DNA from: Lysobacter_K koreensis
GTDB taxonomy: Bacteria; Pseudomonadota; Gammaproteobacteria; Xanthomonadales; Xanthomonadaceae
DNA: 64,000 nucleotides
Direction of reading: 5' to 3'
NCBI RefSeq assembly: GCF_042677045.1
Contig: NZ_JBHTIH010000003.1
Span: 744,001 to 808,000 of the forward strand
The notes under the pieces are model-generated. The model made no database searches. It had not been told where the DNA came from and was given only the letters and a program-made list of their open reading frames with translations. The position numbers and the translations under genes are program-made. Of the stretch, positions 54,580 through 62,340 are shown one piece after another (position 1 is the first letter of the stretch; each line of letters starts with the position of its first letter).

Positions 54580-55635
54580 GTGCCCACTTGGCTCGTGACC
54601 GGCGGTGCCGGCTTTATTGGCGGTAATTTTGTCCTCGATGCGGTGCAGCGCGGCGTCCGGATCATCAATTTGGACGTCCTGACCTACGCCGGCAACCTCG
54701 ACACCCTGAGCCCGCTGGAAGGCAATCTGAACCACCTGTTCGTGCATGGCGACATCGGCGATGCGGCATTGGTCGAGGCACTGCTACGCGAGCACCAGCC
54801 CGACGCGGTGGTCAACTTCGCCGCCGAAAGCCACGTCGACCGCTCGATCGATGGCCCGGCCGCGTTCGTGCAGACCAACGTGGTCGGCACGCTGAGCCTG
54901 CTCGAGAAGGCCCGCGACTACTGGAAATCGCTGGATGCGATGCGCCGAGATGCGTTCCGCTTCCTGCACGTGTCGACCGACGAGGTCTACGGCACGCTCG
55001 GCGAGACCGGCAAGTTCACCGAAGAGACGCCGTTCGCGCCGAACTCGCCGTACTCGGCGTCCAAGGCCGCGTCCGATCACTTGGTGCGCGCGTTCCACCA
55101 CACCTATGGCCTGCCGGTCCTGACCACCAACTGCTCGAACAACTACGGGCCGTACCAGTTCCCGGAGAAGCTCATCCCGCTGATCATCGCCAAGGCGCTG
55201 AATGGGGAGCCGCTGCCGGTCTACGGCGACGGCCTCAACGTGCGTGACTGGCTGTTCGTCGGTGACCATTGCGCGGCGATCCGCGCGGTGCTCGACGGGG
55301 GCCGCATCGGCGAGACCTACAACGTCGGCGGCGACGCCGAGCGCCAGAACATCGTCGTGGTCAAAACGATTTGCAAGCTGCTCGACGAACGCCGGCCGCT
55401 GGCCGACGGCCGCGCCCGCGAATCGCTGATCACCTACGTCACCGACCGGCCGGGCCACGACCGTCGCTACGCGATCGATGCCTCCAAGCTGCAAGGCGAA
55501 CTGGGTTGGGCGCCGACCGTGACCTTCGAGCAGGGCATGGCGCAGACCGTCGACTGGTACCTGGGCAATCAGCCCTGGGTGCGACGCGTGCTCGACGGCA
55601 GCTACCGCCTTGAACGTATCGGAGGCGCCGCATGA
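54580..55635 (+). CDS. rfbB: dTDP-glucose 4,6-dehydratase
   Basis: Second enzyme of dTDP-L-rhamnose synthesis. The 351-residue extended SDR has the NAD motif TGGAGFIGGNFV near residue 7, the active-site Thr-Asp-Glu in VSTDEVYGTLG near 130, and the YxxxK in PYSASKAASD near 155. The segment TTNCSNNYGPYQFPEKLIPL is diagnostic of RmlB. The start is GTG 54580 behind CCTGGAG. It heads the rfbBACD operon. The stop overlaps the start of a 30-codon reading frame (ATGA). Confidence 0.96.
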   Translation: MPTWLVTGGAGFIGGNFVLDAVQRGVRIINLDVLTYAGNLDTLSPLEGNLNHLFVHGDIGDAALVEALLREHQPDAVVNFAAESHVDRSIDGPAAFVQTNVVGTLSLLEKARDYWKSLDAMRRDAFRFLHVSTDEVYGTLGETGKFTEETPFAPNSPYSASKAASDHLVRAFHHTYGLPVLTTNCSNNYGPYQFPEKLIPLIIAKALNGEPLPVYGDGLNVRDWLFVGDHCAAIRAVLDGGRIGETYNVGGDAERQNIVVVKTICKLLDERRPLADGRARESLITYVTDRPGHDRRYAIDASKLQGELGWAPTVTFEQGMAQTVDWYLGNQPWVRRVLDGSYRLERIGGAA

Positions 55636-55724
55636 CGGTCGCAGTCACCCATCCCCGATCCCAGTTGCGGCATTGGAATGTCCGCACAGGGATGTGCGGG
55701 TTTTTGCGAGGGACTCGCGTATGA
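55632..55724 (+). CDS. Short reading frame bridging rfbB and rfbA (30 residues)
   Basis: An ATG overlapping the rfbB stop (ATGA at 55632-55635) opens 30 codons that end in a TGA overlapping the rfbA start (ATGA at 55721-55724). The peptide is basic and unlike anything I recognise (MTVAVTHPRSQLRHWNVRTG and a further 10 residues). The frame contains a terminator-like hairpin and ends across a hairpin that would cover the rfbA Shine-Dalgarno. It could be a leader peptide or translation-coupling device, or a chance frame. No homology argument is available. Confidence 0.4.
   Translation: MTVAVTHPRSQLRHWNVRTGMCGFLRGTRV
55682..55705 (+). terminator. Terminator-like hairpin within the rfbB-rfbA gap
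   Basis: 7-bp stem CCGCACA/TGTGCGG with loop GGGA at 55682-55699, then G and five T residues at 55701-55705. It has the form of an intrinsic terminator or attenuator inside an operon. Confidence 0.6.
55706..55718 (+). promoter_or_regulatory. Hairpin over the rfbA ribosome-binding site
   Basis: GCGAG-GGA-CTCGC: the GAGGGA Shine-Dalgarno of rfbA is in the stem and loop, two bases before ATG 55721. Confidence 0.5.
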
Positions 55725-56605
55725 ATCGCAAGGGCATCATCCTCGCCGGCGGCTCGGGCACCCGGCTGTATCCGATCACCCAGACCGTGAGCAAACAGCT
55801 GCTGCCGGTGTACGACAAGCCGATGATCTATTACCCGCTCAGCGTGCTGATGCTGGCGGGGATCCGCGAGGTGCTGATCATCAACACCCCGCACGAGCAG
55901 GCGCTGTTCAAGTCGCTGCTCGGTGATGGCTCGCAGTGGGGCATGAAGATCGAGTACGCGGTGCAGCCGAGCCCCGACGGGCTCGCGCAGGCGTACCTGA
56001 TCGGCGAGGAATTCGTCGACGGCAAGCCCAGCTGCCTGGTGCTCGGCGACAACATTTTCCACGGCCCGGGGCTGACCGCAATGCTCAAGCGCTCGGACCA
56101 GCGCGAGATCGGCGCGACCGTGTTCGGTTACTGGGTCGCCGACCCGGAGCGCTACGGCGTGGCCGAGTTCGACGCCGAAGGCCGGGTCGTTGGTCTGGAG
56201 GAAAAGCCGGCCCAACCGCGCTCGCATTACGCGGTCACCGGTCTGTACTTCTACGACGGACGCGCGTCGAAGTTCGCACGCGAGCTGAAGCCCTCGGCGC
56301 GTGGCGAACTGGAAATCACCGACCTCAACCGCCGCTACCTCGACGAAGGCTCGCTGCACCTGGAACGGCTCGGTCGCGGTTACGCGTGGCTCGACACCGG
56401 CACCCACCAGTCGTTGCTGGAGGCGTCCAACTACATCGAGACCATCGAGGCGCGCCAAGGCCTGCGCGTGTGCTGCCCGGAAGAGATCGCGCACGACAGC
56501 GGCTGGATCGACAACGACCAGCTGCGCGCGTTGGCCAAGCCGCTCGTCAAGAATGGCTATGGCCAGTACCTGCTGTCCTTGATCGACCGCGGGCACGTTG
56601 CATGA
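55721..56605 (+). CDS. rfbA: Glucose-1-phosphate thymidylyltransferase
   Basis: First enzyme of dTDP-L-rhamnose synthesis; it makes dTDP-glucose from dTTP and glucose-1-phosphate. The 294-residue protein has the nucleotide-binding loop ILAGGSGTRLYPIT near residue 6, DKPMIYYPLSVLMLAGIREV near 32, LVLGDNIFHGPGL near 107 and GRGYAWLDTGTHQSLLEAS near 217. The start ATG 55721 follows a GAGGGA that lies in a hairpin. The stop overlaps rfbC (ATGA). Confidence 0.97.
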   Translation: MNRKGIILAGGSGTRLYPITQTVSKQLLPVYDKPMIYYPLSVLMLAGIREVLIINTPHEQALFKSLLGDGSQWGMKIEYAVQPSPDGLAQAYLIGEEFVDGKPSCLVLGDNIFHGPGLTAMLKRSDQREIGATVFGYWVADPERYGVAEFDAEGRVVGLEEKPAQPRSHYAVTGLYFYDGRASKFARELKPSARGELEITDLNRRYLDEGSLHLERLGRGYAWLDTGTHQSLLEASNYIETIEARQGLRVCCPEEIAHDSGWIDNDQLRALAKPLVKNGYGQYLLSLIDRGHVA

Positions 56606-57159
56606 AAGTGATCGAGACCGACCTGCCGGGCTGCGTGGTGTTCGAGCCGCGCGTGTTCGGAGACGACCGCGGCTTCTTCTACGAATCGTTCAACCACGAC
56701 AAGCTCGCGTTACATGGCCTGCAACCGGCGTTCGTGCAGGGCAACGTGTCCTCGTCGAGCCGCGGCGTGCTGCGCGGCCTGCACTACCAGTGGCCCAAGC
56801 CGCAGGGCAAGTACGTCTCGGTGGTTGAGGGCGAGGTCTGGGATGTCGCGGTCGATATCCGCCGCGGCTCACCGCATTTCGGGCGCTGGACCGCGGTGCT
56901 GCTGAGCGCCGAGAACAAGCGCCATTTCTGGATTCCGGAAGGCTTCGCGCACGGCTTCGTGACGCTGAGCGAGCGCGCCGTGTTCACCTACCTGTGCACC
57001 GCGACCTACGACGCCCAGGCCGACGCCAACATCCGCTGGGACGACCCGCGGCTGGCGATCGACTGGCCGGTGGGTGCACCGTCGCTGTCGGACAAGGACG
57101 CGCGCGCGCCGTTGCTCGCCGACATCGCCGAGGACCGCCTGCCGCTCTACACACCGTGA
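56602..57159 (+). CDS. rfbC: dTDP-4-dehydrorhamnose 3,5-epimerase
   Basis: Third enzyme of dTDP-L-rhamnose synthesis, a 185-residue cupin. The catalytic His is in RGVLRGLHYQWPKPQGK near residue 62, the substrate loop is VFGDDRGFFYESFNHD near 19, and IPEGFAHGFVTLSE and TATYDAQADANIRWDDP follow the RmlC pattern. The start ATG 56602 overlaps the rfbA stop. Confidence 0.96.
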   Translation: MKVIETDLPGCVVFEPRVFGDDRGFFYESFNHDKLALHGLQPAFVQGNVSSSSRGVLRGLHYQWPKPQGKYVSVVEGEVWDVAVDIRRGSPHFGRWTAVLLSAENKRHFWIPEGFAHGFVTLSERAVFTYLCTATYDAQADANIRWDDPRLAIDWPVGAPSLSDKDARAPLLADIAEDRLPLYTP

Positions 57160-57170
57160 CGGCGCCTGCC

Positions 57171-58070
57171 ATGAAGATCCTGCTGCTAGGCGGCAACGGC
57201 CAGGTCGGTGAGGAACTGCGGCGCAGCCTGGCGCCGCTTGGCACCGTCGTCAGCACGACCCGCACCGGCGAACTGGCCAATGGCGGGGCGTGTGAGGCGC
57301 TCGATCTGGGCGAGCTAGACGCCATCGCCCCGCTGATCGAGCGCATCGCGCCGGACGTGGTGGTCAACGCCACCGCGCACACTGCGGTCGATCGCGCCGA
57401 GGACGAGCCCGAGCTCGCGTTCCGCATCAATACGCAGGCCCCGGAGGCGATCGCGCAGGCCTGCGCGAAGCACGGCGCGGCGTTGCTGCACTATTCGACC
57501 GACTACGTGTTCGATGGCAGCGGCAGCCGGCCGTACCGCGAGGACGATCCGACTGCGCCGCTCGGCGTCTACGGCGCCAGCAAGCTCGCCGGCGAACGCG
57601 CGATCGCTGCGTCCGGTGCGCAGCATCTCATTCTGCGCACGGCCTGGGTCTACTCGACCCACGGCAACAACTTCCTGCGCACGATGCTGCGCCTGGCCCA
57701 GGACCGCGATGAGTTGCGCGTGGTCGCGGACCAGCGCGGCTCGCCGACCCCGGCGTGGCTGATCGCCGATGCCAGTGCCGCGGTCCTGCGCCAAGGCATC
57801 GTGCAGCCGGGCGTGCGCCACCTCGTCGCCAACGGCGAGACGAGCTGGCACGGGTTTGCCGAGGCGATCATGGACGAGGCACTGGTGCATGGCCTGATCG
57901 CCCGCAAGCCGCGCGTGTTGCCGATCACGACGGCCGACTTCCCGACCCGTGCGCAGCGCCCGGGGTACTCGGTGCTCGACACCTGCGCCCTACGGCGCGA
58001 TTACGGGCTGGAGTTGCCTGCCTGGCGCGAGGCGTTGGCGACCACGTTGGACCATCCGACCCGGGGCTAA
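57171..58070 (+). CDS. rfbD: dTDP-4-dehydrorhamnose reductase
   Basis: Last enzyme of dTDP-L-rhamnose synthesis, 299 residues, reducing dTDP-4-keto-L-rhamnose with NADPH. The Rossmann motif is LLLGGNGQVGEEL near residue 4, the active site YxxxK is in GVYGASKLAGE near 128, and VVNATAHTAVDRAEDEPELA near 63 is typical of RmlD. ATG 57171 is taken as start; GTG 57156, which overlaps the rfbC stop (GTGA), is an in-frame alternative that would give tight coupling. Confidence 0.95.
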   Translation: MKILLLGGNGQVGEELRRSLAPLGTVVSTTRTGELANGGACEALDLGELDAIAPLIERIAPDVVVNATAHTAVDRAEDEPELAFRINTQAPEAIAQACAKHGAALLHYSTDYVFDGSGSRPYREDDPTAPLGVYGASKLAGERAIAASGAQHLILRTAWVYSTHGNNFLRTMLRLAQDRDELRVVADQRGSPTPAWLIADASAAVLRQGIVQPGVRHLVANGETSWHGFAEAIMDEALVHGLIARKPRVLPITTADFPTRAQRPGYSVLDTCALRRDYGLELPAWREALATTLDHPTRG

Positions 58071-58299
58071 TCTGCGACGCCAGCAGCTGCGTGACCACGG
58101 CCGGTTGCGCTAGGCTGGGTGCGGGGAAATGCCGGAGCATGCGCTGCGAAAACGCCATCTGGCGTGGATCTTTCCGGTCCACTACAGCCTGCGCTTAGTG
58201 GGGCGCGCGCTTCAAGCAGTTCTTGAATGCAGTACACGGCGGCCATCCTCGCGTGGCCGTCATTCTTTGGACGCACCACAACGCAAAGGGGAGTTTGCG

Positions 58300-60279
58300 A
58301 TGAAACATCTGGGATGTGCCGTGTTGATGGCCTTGGGCCTGTTGAACGCGCCCACTGTGGCCGCAGTCGACGTGCAGGCCTACGTGAAGAAAGACCGCTT
58401 CAACGACATCAAGTTGTCGCCCAATGGCGACTACTACGCGGCGTCAGTGCCGCTTGAGGACCGGACGCAGCTGGTCGTCATCCGCCGCAGCGACAACAAG
58501 GTCACCGCCAACGTGGGTGGCGGCAAGAACAGCCATGTCAACAACTTCTGGTGGGTCAATCCGGGCCGCGTGGTGGTCAGTCTTGCGGAGAAGTTCGGTG
58601 CGCTCGATCAACCAGGCCTTACCGGCGAACTGTATGGGGTCAATGCGGAAGGTGGTAGCGAGATTCTTGTGGGACAGCGGCTTCAGGGCGCAGGGCTCGG
58701 GACCAAGATCCAGCCCAAGAAGGTCGAGCGCGTCGCTGCCTTCATGGTCGACACGCTACCGGCCGACCACGACAACGTGCTGATTTCGGTAAGTCCTTTC
58801 TCGGGCGATCCCTACACGCGCGTCGATCGAATGGACGTCAACAGCGGCCGGCGCCACCAAGTGGCGCGGGCGCCCATTCGCAATGCCGAATTCACCACCG
58901 ACAACCGCGGCGTGGTGCGCTTTGCGCAGGGTTTTGGAGTGGATGGCATCACCAAGCTTTTCTATCGCAAGGGCGATGGCGCTGAGTGGCAGTTGATCAG
59001 CGACGAGTCGGCCAACAAGCGCAAGGAATGGCCGGTGGGTTTTTCGGCTGATGACCAGACTGCCTACCTCGAAGTGGAACAACTCCAAGGGCCGAATGCG
59101 ATCGTCGCCTTCGACATCGCCAGCGAGACCCGAAAGGAGCTGATGCGCGACGACGACACTGATCCGGCCAGCATCATCTATCGCAACGGCACGTCCATCC
59201 CGGTGGGTGCGTTCTTCATCGACGGCAAGCCGCGCACGGCCTTCTTCGATATGAAGTCGCCGGAGGCGCGCCTCTACCGCAGCCTGGAGGCGGCGTTCGC
59301 CGGGCCAGTGCGCATCACGTCGCAGACGCTCGACGGGCGCCTGGCTTTGGTGCAAGTGGCGAGTGACCGTAACCCGGGGGATTTCTATGTCTTCGATACG
59401 CTGGCCAAGAAGGCCGATCATCTTGTCAGCCGACGCGAATGGTTCGACCCCGAGCAGATGGCGGGAATGCAGCCGATCAAGCTGCAAGCGCGCGACGACC
59501 TCACCTTGCACGGCTATGTCACGTTTCCGCGCGGGAGCTCAGGCAAGAACCTGCCGACGATCGTCATGCCGCACGGCGGGCCATTCGGTGTCCAGGACGT
59601 GTGGGGTTTCGACGGCGATGTCCAGATGCTGGCGCAGGCCGGTTATGCAGTGCTGCAGCTCAACTTCCGGGGCTCGGCGGGCTACGGCGCTGACTACATC
59701 CATGCGGGCGGCCGCCAGTGGGGCCTGAAGATGCAGGACGACCTCACCGACGCCACGCGCTGGGCAATCCAGCAGGGCATCGCCGACCCGAAGCGCGTCT
59801 GCATCTACGGCGCTAGCTATGGCGGCTATGCCTCGCTGATGGGGGTGGCCAAGGAACCGGGGTTGTATCAGTGCGCGGTCGGTTACGTCGGCGTGTACGA
59901 CCTGCCAACCATGCACACCCAGGGCGACATCCAGCAGCGCGGTTCGGGTGAGACCTACATCAAGGAGTGGATCGGCGAACGCGAGGGTTTGGCGGCGACT
60001 TCGCCCAACCGTATTGCCGAGCGGATCAAGGTGCCGGTGTTCCTGGCCGCCGGTGGCGAGGACCAGCGCGCGCCGATCGAGCACAGCAAGATGATGGAGC
60101 AGGCCCTGCGCAAGGCTGGGGTGCCGGTCGAGACCTTGTACTACGACACCGAAGGCCACGGTTTCTACCTCGACGCGCACCAGCAGGAGTACTACACCCG
60201 GTTGCTGGCGTTCCTGTCGCGCAGCCTGGGTGGGGCGACGGCGACGACCAGCACGGGCGGCAGCAACGCGGCGAAGTAG
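58300..60279 (+). CDS. S9 family prolyl oligopeptidase-like peptidase, exported
   Basis: A 659-residue serine peptidase. Signal peptide 1-22; an N-terminal beta-propeller region to about residue 390; and a C-terminal alpha/beta hydrolase domain with HGGPFGVQDVWGFDGDVQML, the nucleophile in CIYGASYGGYASLMGVAKEP near residue 510, the acid in AAGGEDQRAPIEHSK near 590 and the His in TEGHGFYLDAHQQEY near 622. Its GC content looks lower than that of neighbours in the first 600 bases. A second S9 peptidase begins at 62341, with a POT transporter between. The start ATG 58300 follows AGGGGAG. A strong terminator follows the gene. Confidence 0.92.
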   Translation: MKHLGCAVLMALGLLNAPTVAAVDVQAYVKKDRFNDIKLSPNGDYYAASVPLEDRTQLVVIRRSDNKVTANVGGGKNSHVNNFWWVNPGRVVVSLAEKFGALDQPGLTGELYGVNAEGGSEILVGQRLQGAGLGTKIQPKKVERVAAFMVDTLPADHDNVLISVSPFSGDPYTRVDRMDVNSGRRHQVARAPIRNAEFTTDNRGVVRFAQGFGVDGITKLFYRKGDGAEWQLISDESANKRKEWPVGFSADDQTAYLEVEQLQGPNAIVAFDIASETRKELMRDDDTDPASIIYRNGTSIPVGAFFIDGKPRTAFFDMKSPEARLYRSLEAAFAGPVRITSQTLDGRLALVQVASDRNPGDFYVFDTLAKKADHLVSRREWFDPEQMAGMQPIKLQARDDLTLHGYVTFPRGSSGKNLPTIVMPHGGPFGVQDVWGFDGDVQMLAQAGYAVLQLNFRGSAGYGADYIHAGGRQWGLKMQDDLTDATRWAIQQGIADPKRVCIYGASYGGYASLMGVAKEPGLYQCAVGYVGVYDLPTMHTQGDIQQRGSGETYIKEWIGEREGLAATSPNRIAERIKVPVFLAAGGEDQRAPIEHSKMMEQALRKAGVPVETLYYDTEGHGFYLDAHQQEYYTRLLAFLSRSLGGATATTSTGGSNAAK

Positions 60280-60301
60280 TCTCGATGCTGCAGAAAAGAA
60301 A

Positions 60302-60330
60302 AACGGCGCCAGATGGCGCCGTTCTTTTTT
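60302..60330 (+). terminator. Rho-independent terminator after the S9 peptidase gene
   Basis: 9-bp stem AACGGCGCC/GGCGCCGTT with loop AGAT (60302-60323), followed by CTTTTTT. Confidence 0.92.
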
Positions 60331-60426
60331 GCCCAGTCGTCGGATCTTGCGTGCCCCGGCCATCGCGCACAGCGCGATGGCGTTCAGCGCCGCCCGACAT
60401 GCGCTTCAACGCATGTCGCAAGCGCG

Positions 60427-62166
60427 TCACTTCACCCCATGCATCCAGCGCCGGATCAGTGGCGTCAGCACGAAGTACAGCAGGCCCGAACCCACGCCCA
60501 CCCACAGCATCAGCTGGAATAGTTCACCGTACTTCGCCGCGGCCGCGGCCATGTCGATCGCGCCGCCCTCGGGGATGTCGATCGAGGCGAGCTTGCCGAA
60601 CTGCGCGGCCAGCACCTCCGAGTACGCGGTGCCGAGCCAGAACGCGCCCATCATCAAGCCGACCACGCGCGCGACCGACAGCTGGGTCACCGCCGACAGG
60701 CCGATCGGCGACAGGCACATCTCGCCGATCTCCAGCACGAAGTAGGCCAGCACCAGCCACCAGACGCTGGCCATCGCGCCCCCGCCGGCGACCTGCGCAG
60801 CGAGCATCAGCGGGATGAACGACAGCCCGGCGAACACCAGCCCGATCGCCATCTTCGCCGGCTTGCTCGGGTTGAGGCCGCGACGATCCAGCCACGGCCA
60901 CAGCCAGGTGAAGATCGGCGCCAGCACGACGATGAAGAACGCGCCCAGGAACGTCAGCGAGCCCGCGGTCTGCGGCACCAGCACCACGTCGTGCACGATC
61001 GCCACCGCCAGGCCGGCGGCCATCAGCATGACCAGCGTCTTGGCGATCCCGGTGCGGCCACGGTCGCTGGCCATCAGCGCCGCGATCATCAGCGGCGGGC
61101 TGGCGGCCAGCGAGAACACCGCCCACGGCAGCGCCGGGGTGTAACCACCGGGCGCGGTCGCGCCGAACAGGTCCTTGGTCAGCAGCCGGTCGGTGAAGGT
61201 CACCCACGAGCCATAGGTCTGTTCGTACAGGGTGAAGAAGATCAGCACGCCGAGGATCAGCAGCACCAGCGCGATCATCTGCTGGCGCTCGACGGTGCTG
61301 CACTTCTTGACCAGGAACCACACGAACCACGCCGCCAGCGCCGCGGCGATCAGGTGCATCGCGCCGTGCACGGTCCAGGTGCGCTGGATCAGCTGCCACA
61401 CCACCGCCACGCCGCCGAAGCTGCCCAGGTAGATCCACCATTCGCGCGACAGGCCAGCGACGCGTTCGCGCAGGTGCGCCGGATCGTTGGGCTCGGCGTG
61501 GCCGTGCAGGTACTTCTGGCCCCACAGGAACATCACCAGGCCGGCGACCATCCCGATACCGGCCGCGCCAAAACCATATTTCCAGCCGTAGGTCTCGCCC
61601 AGGAACGCACAGATCAGCGACGCGAACAGCGCGCCGACGTTGATGCCGGCATAGAACAACGTGAAGCCCGAATCGCGGCGCGGGTCGTTCTCCGGATACA
61701 GCCGGCCGACGATCGTCGAGATGTTCGGCTTCAGGAAGCCCACGCCCATGATGATCAGCGCCAGCGACAGATAGAACACCTGCAGCGCGCCCTCGTCGCG
61801 CACCGCCACGCCGTTGACCAGGCGCGCCGCCTCGCCCTCGTAGGCCATGCCCAGGTGGCCGAGCACCAGCAGCACGCCGCCCAGCACCACCGCCTTGCGC
61901 ATGCCCAGGTAGCGGTCGGCGAGCAGACCGCCGATCACCGGCACCGCGTACACCAGGCCGCCATAGGCGCCGAGCAGGTCGTAGCCGGCGTCGTCGCCGA
62001 ACAGGTGGTACTTGAGGATGTACAGCAGCAGCAGCGCCTTCATCCCGTAGAACGAGAAGCGCTCCCACATCTCGGTGAAGAAGCACACGAACAGGCCCTT
62101 GGGATGGCCAAGGAACTCGCCGGTGTCGACGGCAGTGGGTACGGCGGTGGATGCGGATGCAGGCAC
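60427..62166 (-). CDS. POT/PTR family proton-dependent oligopeptide transporter
   Basis: A 579-residue major-facilitator protein that imports di- and tripeptides with protons. The family signature is FFTEMWERFSFYGMKALLLL near residue 25 (ExxER motif), then GLVYAVPVIGGLLADRYLG, FTLFYAGINVGALFASLICA (PTR2 signature) near 155 and the GEMCLSPIGLS motif near 480. About 14 membrane segments are expected. The GTG start at 62166 is chosen because CCGGAG lies just upstream; an in-frame start further up lacks such a site. It lies between two peptidases that could supply its substrates. Confidence 0.92.
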   Translation of the reverse strand: MPASASTAVPTAVDTGEFLGHPKGLFVCFFTEMWERFSFYGMKALLLLYILKYHLFGDDAGYDLLGAYGGLVYAVPVIGGLLADRYLGMRKAVVLGGVLLVLGHLGMAYEGEAARLVNGVAVRDEGALQVFYLSLALIIMGVGFLKPNISTIVGRLYPENDPRRDSGFTLFYAGINVGALFASLICAFLGETYGWKYGFGAAGIGMVAGLVMFLWGQKYLHGHAEPNDPAHLRERVAGLSREWWIYLGSFGGVAVVWQLIQRTWTVHGAMHLIAAALAAWFVWFLVKKCSTVERQQMIALVLLILGVLIFFTLYEQTYGSWVTFTDRLLTKDLFGATAPGGYTPALPWAVFSLAASPPLMIAALMASDRGRTGIAKTLVMLMAAGLAVAIVHDVVLVPQTAGSLTFLGAFFIVVLAPIFTWLWPWLDRRGLNPSKPAKMAIGLVFAGLSFIPLMLAAQVAGGGAMASVWWLVLAYFVLEIGEMCLSPIGLSAVTQLSVARVVGLMMGAFWLGTAYSEVLAAQFGKLASIDIPEGGAIDMAAAAAKYGELFQLMLWVGVGSGLLYFVLTPLIRRWMHGVK

Positions 62167-62340
62167 AGCAGGCTCCGGAAGGCGGGCGGACACGCAAGCG
62201 CCCGAGTATAGCGGCGGCCCCGACCTCGCTGGATTTGCTGCTTGATGTGGCGGCAACGTGACCAGATCCACCGCGTTTTTGCCGCGGCCGCCCCGCGCGG
62301 CCTACCATCGCCGTTTCGCGCCTTCGCCCCGGAGCCATCG

